A stretch of 64,000 nt of DNA from Brachypodius melanocephalos (Eukaryota > Chordata > Aves > Passeriformes > Pycnonotidae): the NCBI GenBank assembly GCA_013398615.1, contig VZSR01003807.1, forward strand, positions 6,071,612 to 6,135,611, written 5' to 3'. Of this stretch, positions 50,701 to 61,600 are shown piece by piece (positions within the stretch are counted from its first letter, which is position 1; every line of letters starts with the position of its first letter). Made by a program: the position numbers and the translations under genes. The notes beneath the pieces were generated by a model. That model did not search any database, was not told the DNA's origin, and saw nothing but the letters and a program-made list of their open reading frames with translations.

Positions 50701-53700
50701 CAAAAAAACCCTGCATTTCAAACCAATTTCTAGCTTTCATCTGAAACATCTTTTGTTATGCTTCTTGAGGTACTAGAGATCTACGTTTTTTGATTCAAGG
50801 CTAAGACCCAAGATTCTGAAGGTTGATTTACTCCACCAGCAATTCACTCTTTCTAACTCTTTCAGAAAGACTTTATTGCCAAGTGTTTACAGACAGCATC
50901 TCAGTCTCAGAGACTTCATCTCAGACAATACCCCTATCTGTAAGTGCTGATTATAAACATAAACACTCTTTGTGTTTAGGAACTGCTGCTAGTTTTATCT
51001 CTGATTTAAGCCTGGGCAATTACCCTAGCACAGATGGGGTCATTTCCATTGAAGCTGCAGATAAATGTAGGAAAACTGAAATGCCTTCTTGTTTAAGCCA
51101 CTAGTTTGCAATTTCTATGTCACAACTCCTCCAGCAGGCAGTCACACAGAATCAGGGAGCAGTGACAAGCTACTTCTTGTTATTTGGATGTTTACGAAGA
51201 AAAGTCTCATTTTTGCCATTTTGTATTGCTTTCCTACTGAAATACTGCATTTAGTGTAGATTTGATTATGTACCACATGTGATAATTATCTCTTCCCTAT
51301 TCTGGGCTTTTCCAGGAGTCAGTTCTGGATACATCATTAAATACTTCAATCTGCGTAGTGTAGATCAGAAGACTGCAAAACACAGCTAAGCTGTACTGCA
51401 TTATACCATACAATGTGCATATTCTGACTTTATAATCCTTAATTAGAAGAAAAATATTGCAGTGCAGTCAGAACTGAAGTGTTTCAACAAGTTTGACCAA
51501 TCGCAACAGCTTCAGCCTTCTCCATGCAAGATACACCTGATCTTCATATTGAACCCCTACCCCAAGCATGACCTATAATTTGGTCAGAGGTGATATCAAA
51601 TATTCCCCAAGACTGAGCATCTCTACAGAGCAAATGCGGAATAATGCAACAAACAAGATCCATTTCTGAGACAGACCATGGCTTCTGTCAAAGGCCATAT
51701 TATTTTCTATATCAATTAATCCTTGCCCTACATTCAAGTGCCAAATGACTATTTTAATAGTCATATCTAATCACAGCAGAAAGCCACGCTTCTGCAATCC
51801 CTCCTCACCTCTTTTCACATCTGAAAAGGTAGACAGCAGCAATTTAGTAGAAGCAACTTTCTGTCCATGGCAAGAAAAGGTGTTATTGCTCTCTTTGGTT
51901 TTGTACTACAAAAAATATAACCAGTCTATTTTAATTCAGCAATTAGGCATTACAATAAGTTTTAGGCACCAGCTATGTATTACTTCTAAGTTTTCAAGCA
52001 ATTTTAATATCTGCATTCAAATCTAGGTAGGTGAAAAAACACTTCCCTTAGACATAACAGACTTCAAGTATATTTTATATGTAGCTGTCCTATAAATTTA
52101 TGGTGAAATAAATAACCTCTTCCAAATTCAATAGGCCAAGTGATTAACTCACTCTGAAAAAGAAAAAAAGAAAGGGAAAAAAAAAAAAAAAGCTAAAGCT
52201 GAAAGCATGCTGATTGAGCCTCCAGCTATTTGTAACACAAGATCCTAAAACTATCTGCTGAGCAACAATAGAAAATGCTTTTAGTGAGATTAAATCAGTA
52301 CATGTAACATACATGGGTAATGCAAGAGGGTGGCACAGGACATCACTGTCACGGTGCAGGGAAGAGCTTTAGCTGAACAGGCTGTAACTGAAGCCAGGTC
52401 CATAAGACACTCTCAAGCAATTAATCCTCACTTCCTTGTTTGCTGAGTGTGGTGGTGGTATCAGCTTGCCTTGAAACAAACAAATAAAAGAACCTCAGAT
52501 ATACACATGGTAGCTTTTCACAGGAGAGTACAGTTTGTAAAACTCTTTCCATTTTTCCCACCCTCTAGTTCACATTACTGGAATGGAGTATACACCCAAG
52601 TTTCCCAGTTGATTTGGTAGCTCATCAAGATCTAGCTGCTGCATACCAATGGTAATTTGTCCAGAAGGGACATAATATTTTTAATTAATTTGACATTAAA
52701 ATCTGGCAGTGGTTTTTTTTTTTACCCTTACAAAAACAGCTTGCAGCTAGGAAAGACAGAGGTCTGTAACCACACTTCAGTAACGGTAGCCTTTCGATTG
52801 CAAACCACGTTTAGTGATACAAAGCCTACCCCAGAGTACACCCTGACTATGCCATCTTCTGTCAAGAGACTACCTCAGATAAAGAGTTTTGGTGCCTGTT
52901 CCCCAAGAACATTCCTGTTATCATTTTTTTCACTCCTTTCTCCCTTCGCACAATTAAACTTAGAACACCAGTACTGGCGAATGGTTTAGCTGCCATTACT
53001 TTTAACTGAAGTGATTTATGCTTGAGGGGTTATGTGTGTATGCTCCACGTGATAAGACCAGCTTACCTGAAAACCCTCAGGGCCTATTTCTATGTACAGA
53101 TGGCATTAAAGCAAACACCCACTGCCTGGGGGTGAGCAGTACACAAATTTCTCTTGTGGACATCAAGTTGTGACAGTCACTCTCATTCAAAAAACCCCCC
53201 TTGAATATCTGTGAGAACCCAGCAGGTACACACAACGATCATGACACCCTGACCCTGTATTTCACAATTACCCTCTCACCTTAAGAAAGAAATTATCTAT
53301 GTCTGTTAACCAAGACTTTTGGGTATGTTTAGCTGTCAGGTGTCTTCTCTAGAAATCATAACCAAAAAGCTATGCTGTCAGTGATAGACAGCACACTTTC
53401 CAGATATGAGTTGTATTGCTAAATCAGATAAAGAGATTACGCAGATCTCTACTACTTACAGCTTGGTTGACTACAGACAGGGAAAGAGTTAGAAGCTTTT
53501 TACATAAAGAAAAGGTGGCAGATGCAGTAGGGCCAGCATAGACTGACTGCCGCCTCCATAGAAAGGTGGGCCTCATGGTATAAATGCATCACTTAATTGA
53601 TGTGCAGCTATTATATCACACAGGATACATCACCTGTAACAAAATAAACACTGGAGCTCAGTGAAACAAAATTAAGTGGGGATTAGTGTCTAAAACAGAC

Positions 53701-55389
53701 AACTACGTCACAAAAGCTTAGACTAAGACTTGTCAGGTAATCATTCATGTCGTTTTCCCTACACTAATATATGAGGCGCTAAGAATGGCTTTGTAGTAGA
53801 GAAAAAGAAGCCCTTCTTGCAGCCTCTGCTATGAAGACATGTACCTAAACTGTATCTTGACTTCAGACTCTAATGAGTAAAAGAAAATAGGGACTGTTAT
53901 TTGTGTGACGAGCACAGATGCTCAGTAGTCAAAATGATCAGTTTTGCACTGTAGCAAGCAGGTCTGTTCACCTTCTAAAAGCTCACTGAAAATCTTTCAA
54001 GTCACAGAAAACACGGGCAGTAGCACAAACATCAGGTTCTGAGCTGTGCAATGCAACTCAAGAGCAGGTGTTACTGCATGGGCTTGTCTCACAATAAAGT
54101 TATGATAATGCAGATTAGACCACTGTGAGCCATTTATTCCTAGACAGACAATCTGTAGTTCTGCTGCCAACTTCTCAACTTAAAAGTTTCAGACTGTGAA
54201 CATCTGCTTACAGTGTCTAAGTTCCAGATCTTAATATGCCTCCAACTTAGCTGGCACAATGAGAAGCACTCTTACAAATAAAATGCTCAATTCTTCAATG
54301 CAAAATTATTAGAAGTGGAGAGAGTGCCTTCATATCTGTGAGGGGGAAAGTTGTCATTATTATGTAATGAAGTCTACTGAAAATATAGATGCTACCAGTT
54401 TATTTTAAGCATAAATGCTCCCTATGTATTTAATCACACTAAAATCCTTAAGAGGAACACAGAAATATCTTTATCTCAGCTTTCAAAACAGTATGAGGAA
54501 AAACCTTGTAACAACATGTGAAAATTTCAAATAAAGCTGCTGAATCATGATTTTCAATGAGATTCCTGATTAACTACAGTAATTAGGAAGAAAGGGATTT
54601 TTAAAATTTGTTGAGAATTAGCTCTAAATTTAAAGTGAAAATACTATTTAAAAAATAATTTTTTTTAAAAAAGGCAGATTTAATAATTTGTCCCAAACTT
54701 GCTTACTATCAAGGAACCTCTCATTTATAAGTCAATACATGCAGAGAACAACTTACACCAGATATTCAGTCTTAGGGGCTGTTCTTCTGATTTAAAAAAG
54801 ATGCATAAGGATGGAAAGTAAGACTGAACAGCCTTCAGACCTGAAGGCCTGGTATAGAAAGCTCACATGGCAATGTCCAAGATCATACCCAAGAATGACA
54901 CTACAAAGCTGTAAATAAAGAGGTTTTGGTCATCTCATCTCAAATGAGCAAGTCTGGGTCCAACCCCAGGACATATCCACACCACTAAAGTAACTTCACA
55001 TGATCTGTTATGGTTTAATAGACTCCATATCCATGGTGTCAGAGCTACCACCATTTCATGATGTCATTGTGGCTTACTGAGCAACTGAACACTACAAAGC
55101 TGTAAGTACTCTGGCTAGTTAATGAGAATTTCACTTTTCAAAGCTGCCAATTTTGTATATTTTCTGATCAATGAATGGACTTTGTATTTCCAAAAGTTTC
55201 TGGGGAGAGTGTTATGCTTTCAGAAGCACTTTTAAGTAATACACATGTAAGACTTCCATTACATTACTTTCCCTACCACCATCACCTCAAGATAACAGGT
55301 GACTTGGGCTGTTATATACAAGAGAAGTATTGTTATAATAGTTATAATACCTGGTTTCTCTGAATGAAATCTTTAATTGGTGTCTTCAC

Positions 55390-55566
55390 CACTATCAGGG
55401 AGAAACAAAGCAAAACAAAAATGAACAAACAAACAAAAACCCCACCCAAATAAAAACTAGGAAAAAAAATCACTAAAATTCCCCAAAGAAAAAAACAAAA
55501 CAAAAAAACTCCAATGCTAAACAACAACAAAACATTACCAAACAGGAGCAAACAAACAAAACCCCC
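55390..55566. repeat. A-rich low-complexity stretch
   Basis: About 175 bp of AAAC/AAACAAAC-type sequence with few T, within OPN3 intron 1. It may be the decayed tail of a retroposon, but no body is recognisable. Confidence 0.7.
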
Positions 55567-57744
55567 TTCAAATTACTGTTTTTTCCATAAGCACATTACA
55601 AAATGAAAATAGAAGCCATGGTAGCAATAATCCAGATAATCCAGATGGCAAACTGAGTATGATGCTACCTGCAGGGCATCATTTACAATTTTTTTTTCCT
55701 CAGCATTGACATGCCTCTGCTTTCCTATGCAGGTGGAGAACCGCTTATCTTCAAAACCAGGAAGGAACAATCCTTCTATTTCCAGATGAGAATATGAAAA
55801 CAATACTGTGGAAGTTAAAATTAGACATCACTTTATCAGATTAGCATTCAATTATGATAGCCAAATTAAATATTTTCAATTACTTTACATGGCAGCTGAA
55901 AAAAGTAAACTAAGGCATCATTCCTGAACATTAAGTTGTGCATATTCTCTCCACTTCCATATGATCAACTTCACACAAACACGCACTTTAATAATGATAA
56001 TAAAAAAATAAATCTTCCCAAGGAAGCACATTATGGAAGAGGAACATAGCATGACCAGTCACACGAAGACATAATTTTAGAAACCACAGATGTTAACGTG
56101 ACCACTCTCAAGACAAGGCCCATGAATTTGCCTATATTATTTTGGGAAAAAAAATCTTAAATAGAGGGATGCAGGAAAGCATCAACACTAAATGTATTTA
56201 CAGTAACAAATTATGTAGCACACCTCAAAATAAACAGAAATTATGAGTCACATGTGATCAAGCAATTTCCTTGCCAATTTATATACCTCATTGTCTCTAT
56301 TTCTACTATTTCAGAAGATGGTATTGAGATTATTATAGTCTGGGTTTTTTACCCTTACTATGTATCTTATTTTCTTGAACCTATATGGAAAATGCCTCCA
56401 TCAAAAATAGTAAGTATAATATATAAGAGATAAAGGTAGGAACAGAACTGTACTTTACATCCCCTGTGTAAGATTAACATTCAGTTGTCTGGCAGCATGT
56501 CTGTTTGGCAGACAAACACTTCAGTTTCTCAAGAATTGGAACAGGCTGAGTGATGGAGACAAACTTATGCCAGCGAGGTTCTCCCTGATACCAACAGCTA
56601 CACAAACGTCTGAGAGCTGTGCACTGCAGAAATCTGGTACCAAACACTGCACAAATTATTAACTACATCCTGCATCCACCATAACTTTCAAGACATAAAA
56701 TTTTTGCTGCACTATGCAGCAGTAAGTCAAATTGAGCATGAGCAACCATGCACCTTAGCAGAGCAGCCCACCAAATGCAGACCACAGAGCCATGTGAAAC
56801 AAAGGTTATGTATGCAGGAAAGCTGCAAAGCTTATTGAAGACTTTAATGTGTCACCCTAGAGTCAATTCTCAGTGTACATACGTCCAGTGTGTGCACTGT
56901 GACCGACCTCTAATTTATACACCTCTGCCAGAAGAAGTATCTAACATGAGCTTTACGTTTCATTATTGGTTAGCCAAACATTTACTTTCACCACTAGAAA
57001 CATGAGTCTCTTCTTTTGCAGCATCCTTTACTGGTAAAGAAAAAGCAATATTCCTTTTAAGAGGCTGCATGTACATAACTGGACTGCAACCTATTATTCT
57101 GCAGACCTCTGCAAAGGCTATATATTCACTTCAGGAAGGAAAGCAGTGTAGAGCTTATAGGTTTTGAAAATGGAAATAGTGCAAGTACTGCTTCTGCAGT
57201 GCTAAAATTTCACGAGAATCGGTGGTTTCCCAAAGCCCAACTGTAACACCGTTATGACTGAAATATGGTACCCGAATTTCACATATGGATAAGGAAATTC
57301 AAGGCACTGCCACACACTGTGTAGCTTTATAAACAGACAAGTCGCAACACTGAGAAGGTTGCTGGGGAGCAGCTTTTCCACCTGCTCCACGGAGGCAGAA
57401 CACTGCTGACCCTACACCCAGTCATACGTGCTCCTCATCCACAGACTGCAGCGCTTCCTCTTGTAATATACAGTCGCTTATGTTCATGAATTCTGCGCAT
57501 CACTCGGTCAACTCGAGACCTAACAGCGATGCTGCCCTTTTCCCTAAATGTCCCATCACACCTTACACAGGCAAAGGCGGGAGGTCGAAAAACTGATTCC
57601 TAAATGATTTCTATTTGGCTTCGGATCGTTTTCTCCAGCACTGTAGCTCGCTTTTTACCAAAAAAGCGCCGGCTCCACCCCCCACCCCCCAGGGCGGCGA
57701 CTGAACTCTCCGGGCCGGACGGCCCCGCGGGAGTGGCTGGAATG

Positions 57745-57848
57745 CGGCGGTTGGGAAGCGGGGATGGAGCGGTTGGGGGCGGCAGGGAGCGGTTGGGAAG
57801 GGGGCACGGGACGGTTGGGGCGGTTGGGAAGCGGGGACGGAGCGCGGG
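57745..57848. repeat. G-rich minisatellite at the 5' end of OPN3 intron 1
   Basis: About 100 bp built from variants of GCGGTTGGGAAGCGGGGA plus GGAGC, with GGTTGGG present about five times. It starts roughly 80 bp inside the intron from the exon 1 donor. The many GGG runs on the + strand (the OPN3 template strand) have G-quadruplex potential. Confidence 0.85.
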
Positions 57849-57925
57849 ACCGCCGGTAGATGCGGGTGAGGAGGGACGCAGCAGGACAGGGAGGGACAGG
57901 CGGCGCCCGCGGCCCCGGCACCCAC

Positions 57926-58277
57926 CGAAGAGGCTGCTGCTGAAGCCGTCCCAGACGCAGCCGGCGGCATCCCACACCCAGCGGCTTCTTAGGCAGGACA
58001 TGAAGGTAAGGCTCACGCCGAAGACGGACACCAGGAGGTCGCTGAGGCTGATGTTGACGAGGAAGAGGTTGGTGGGCGTGCGGAGCCGCTTGAACTTGTA
58101 GTAGAGCACCAGCACCAGCAAGTTGTTGCACAAGCCCAGCATGCCGATGGTGGCGACCAGCAGCGCCAGCAGCTCGTAGGTGCCGGCGCTGAAGAGGGGC
58201 CGCTCGCCCGGCACCTCCTGCTCGGGCGCCGCGGGCTCCGGGCGGCTGGAGGTGCCCGTGCCGTTCCCCGCGGGCAT
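57926..58277 (-). CDS. OPN3: OPN3 exon 1 (N-terminus, helices 1-2, start of helix 3)
   Basis: This exon encodes residues 1-117 and the first base of codon 118. The ATG at 58277-58275 is the first in-frame ATG; the frame is open upstream without another. The extracellular N-terminus carries a glycosylation sequon at N5 (NGT) and is otherwise Pro/Glu/Gly-rich and lineage-variable. Helix 1 (about 34-58) leads to YYKFKRLRTPTNLFLVNISL, then helix 2 and SCLRSRWVWDAAGCVWDGFS. C107 is the disulfide cysteine. D110, three residues later, sits at the position of the rhodopsin counterion E113. The donor is G|GTGGGT. GC content is very high because the exon lies in a CpG island. Confidence 0.96.
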
Positions 58278-58640
58278 GGCTCCCGGCCGGAGCGGGGCTA
58301 AACCTCCCGGCCCGCTCCCAGCCCCATGGCACACCGATGCTCTGGGCAGGAGGAGGAGTCCCGGCCGCCTTCCCGCCCACGGGGGGCGCGCCCTCGAGTG
58401 GCTTCGCCCTCGCCTGCCCCGGGGCGGGCTCGGGCCCGGGCAGAGCTCCCTCTGAAGAAGCTGGTCTTGTGGTGCTCTTAACGCGGTGAGCAGCGCGGTT
58501 GTCGCCGGGATGTGGCTGTTGTCTCCTCTTCCTTAAAAATCTTCTGCACTTTGGCTGGGCCACGGCTGCCGTCAGCAGCGCTTCCCTCACGGAGTCCGCG
58601 TCTGGGCAGACCTGCTCTGCGGCCAGCTCCGGAAAGAGGT

Positions 58641-61600
58641 AGAACCGATATTTATTTAGGCTTCTTCCTTAGATGTCCTGCCAATGAAAACTCTTATTAT
58701 GGCAATAGTGTCTTGTCAGGAGGTTCCCCGCAGGGCTCACAGCTTGGCTGTAGGAGTTGGAACCCCACAAAGCGAACTGGCAACACCGTGGCCCATGAAA
58801 CCTGTGCCGTGAGTGAACACTCTCTTTGTCAGCCATGGAGCAAGTAAGACACCACAGTCTGCACCGTGAAGTCGCCCACTTTATACCTTTGTCTCCAGGG
58901 TGTGTTGTACAGGAATACCATTCAGGCTGCCTGTGTGCAGCTCTGGCTGCTGTTGGTCACGGTGTTGCCATGAACCCCAGCTGTGTTGGGGTGGCTGTGC
59001 TGTCTCCAAGCCCAACCCATCCCGGAGTGTTTCACAGCGAATTTTGCTCACCATGGTTCTACACCCAAAACACCTTGCCAGACCAAGCATCGGTTTTCCT
59101 CACAGGAAGACCTCTAGTTTGTTTGCTTTAATATGTGTTGGTAAGTGACGGCCTTCTTAAGGGCCCAAAGAAAACTTTCAGTTTCGGTCTATTCTTTTCA
59201 AAGAATCTTTCCGGTCTATTTAAAAAAAAAAAAATCAGCTGTGGAAGCAACGAATTTTTAATGTTTTAATGGATACGTGTCTTGTCAAGAAATGTCAAAA
59301 ACCAGCTGGTTTTGGGTTTGGGTTTGGGTTTTTTTTTTTTTCCTTCTCTAATACACAGTGGTATTAAATGGTCTAGGCTAAGGGTGAACTGAGATTGAAA
59401 ACATAGATAGTTGAGGTAGGTTTGATGCCTTTCAAAACAAACCTATATATAAATTATGGGCTTCTCATGGCAGTAAATTTTATATGGCAAATTAGTGGTG
59501 TAAAACAAGGCAGTAGGAACAAAGTCATAGGTAAGAAAAATTAAACACTGATTAAACTACCTATTCTTATTTATGTTAACTTTATTTATGATCCATTTGT
59601 TAAATCCCTCATATATGATGTAATCAGTACCTGAAACTTCCTTTTAAAAGCAAGTTCAGTCTGTTTCTTCATCACTGCTCTATAGGGCTTTTCTCATTGC
59701 AAAGGGAGGAGCAGCTTCCTTTTTCAAAATCAATTATACGTTTTTTACCATGAAAATTGTAATTACCGAACACATGACTTTCTAAAATTTCTGGTAATAC
59801 ACCACAGTACTTGAGCATCAGTTGTAGGGAAGACATAATTTTATCTTTCCTCATCCACAAAAGAAACTTACCTGTACATGGCAGACCATGTGCAAAAATA
59901 TTGTGTCATTGCACAGCTATGGATTTGTTTAGAAGAGTCACTGCATTCTAAAAGTCTAACAATGACATGCCTGCACCAAATTAATACTACACCTCATTGA
60001 GAACAAGACATCTCTATCTGTAAAGGAACATCTTAATTGGTGTATCTTTTTATCCCTGCAAAATGAAAGGAGAAAAAAGATGGTAAGAACAGGAAAAAAT
60101 TAATGTAGCGACTAGTACATGCCAGACAACATAGTGTCCACTGGCAGATTCCATTATATACTTAGGGCTTCCAAGAGGTATTTCACTACAGCACCTGCCA
60201 GAAACACTCCCTCTAGATGTCTTTGAATTTATAGAAGATAAGAGAACCCATAACTTGCATTTTATAAAGATCAGGTTTAAACCAGTATAAAGCCCTGGTT
60301 TGGGCTTTTTCGTAGCAAAACTAAATAGTAGATGTGCAATCTCTCCAATGCTTTATTTTGCAAAGGTCCATTATTAATACTGTCAAATTGCTAATGTTAC
60401 CCTAGTGGTCTTGAATACTTCATGAGCAGAGTTCCATTCATCTTCCATGCAGTGTCACTTCTCATAGGAGGCAAAACGAAAAGAAATACTGTTTTATTTT
60501 ATCATCAGGTCAAAGACAAAGCTGGAAACAGAACCCTGACCCCAATCCTAGTTCAGATTCTGTTTTACCTAACCCACTCTAGAACAAATGCAGATATAGT
60601 TTTAATAATCTCATTAATTCTTTAGTCAATCATTTTCTGCTGCAAAAAGGGATTTACCTTTACTTTTCCACTGCATATAAGGATAGACCAGAACCCATTT
60701 CTAAAAGTGTACATGTGCGACTTACTGGAAGTGCGCCAGAGTACTAAACATGTATGAAGCTGAGCTCCTGGGGTTAAAAATGTACAACAAGAAGCAGGAA
60801 TAGAAGGTCTGCAGTCCTGTACTACAAAAACAGTCTCTGAAACTCCCAAGGGCTTCCCGAATCTCTTCTGCAGCAGTCCTTTTAACATGTTGTCTGTTAT
60901 GCACAATTCACATGGGGTGGAAGAATACATTGGTTGTAAATTTTAAGGTGGCCAACATGTGCTTACATATGCCCAAGACAAACCTTAAACCCCAGCCTTG
61001 GAACTAATAATTCACAAGTAGAAAGATTGCAGATGTCTGAGACTGTCTTCAAGAGTTTACAGTGTTTAGTAATCAGAATACTTCAGCACACCAGAGCATT
61101 GAGTGTCACAAGTTAGAGCTAAAGAATCAGAAGCAGAGTAAATAAACTTTCAAAGTAACTGCTACTCTCTAAGCTTGGGTAGAAACACAAACCATAAATT
61201 TGATTCCCAGTTGTAACTGCACTATTAAAAATGTCTGGACTTTTACAGTGAGAACATTATGGGGTGGAAAAAGAGTGTTTTAAGGCATTCAAGAGACCTG
61301 TTTCGTTTTATGTTCACTGACTTACATGTTGCTTTCACTCATTTTCTCTGCTCTCTGTCTTCTGCTGGTGTGCCTTTGAAGTCACAGGCTCTTTCCCATC
61401 TTTCCTGACAAGCAGGGAGTGAGCAGGAAAGTCAAGCTATTGTCCGTATTAAATACATTTGTTCTAGGAGTCCGATAATGCTGGGGTTTTGATGCCTATT
61501 TTGAACTTTGTAAGCTTATTATTTCCAATGGCATGGTATAGAGCCAGATTGCAGGCTGCTCAAAACAAAAACAAAACAAACAACACTTCCCAAAAACTCT

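Larger units (their letters stand above)
47705..57925 (-). other. OPN3: OPN3 intron 1
   Basis: A 10,221-bp intron, donor GTGGGT and acceptor TTACAG. It holds a T/G-rich run (about 49497-49577), a 15-A run with adjacent purines (about 52160-52193), an A-rich stretch (55390-55566) and, at its 5' end, the G-rich minisatellite. I found no CHML-like or other nested open reading frame. Confidence 0.85.
42925..58277 (-). other. OPN3: OPN3 gene, start codon to stop codon (four coding exons)
   Basis: OPN3 (encephalopsin/panopsin) is a non-visual opsin: a seven-helix receptor that binds a retinal chromophore and couples to G proteins, expressed in brain and many other tissues. The coding exons are 58277-57926, 47704-47385, 46023-45772 and 43194-42925. 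Their lengths (352, 320, 252 and 270 nt) join in frame to 397 residues plus stop, against about 402 in human. All three introns are GT-AG: intron 1 57925-47705 (10,221 bp), intron 2 47384-46024 (1,361 bp), intron 3 45771-43195 (2,577 bp). The retinal-binding lysine is K292, the helix-3 motif is ERY (131-133), and the helix-7 motif is NPVIY (298-302). The gene appears intact. A CHML-like single-exon gene, which in human overlaps OPN3, is not visible in the introns. Confidence 0.97.
57640..58640. promoter_or_regulatory. CpG island over OPN3 promoter and exon 1
   Basis: Dense CpG and GC-box-like CCCGCC/GGGCGG words span exon 1, the start of intron 1 and the upstream flank, ending at about 58640. 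The flanks are AT-rich. No convincing TATA box is visible. Long open frames on both strands in this island are compositional artefacts. Confidence 0.8.

Noticed and set aside
57604..58590. Long open frames of up to 311 residues around OPN3 exon 1
   Set aside because: Shadows of exon 1 and the GC-rich start of intron 1; the real product leaves exon 1 at the GTGGGT donor at 57925.
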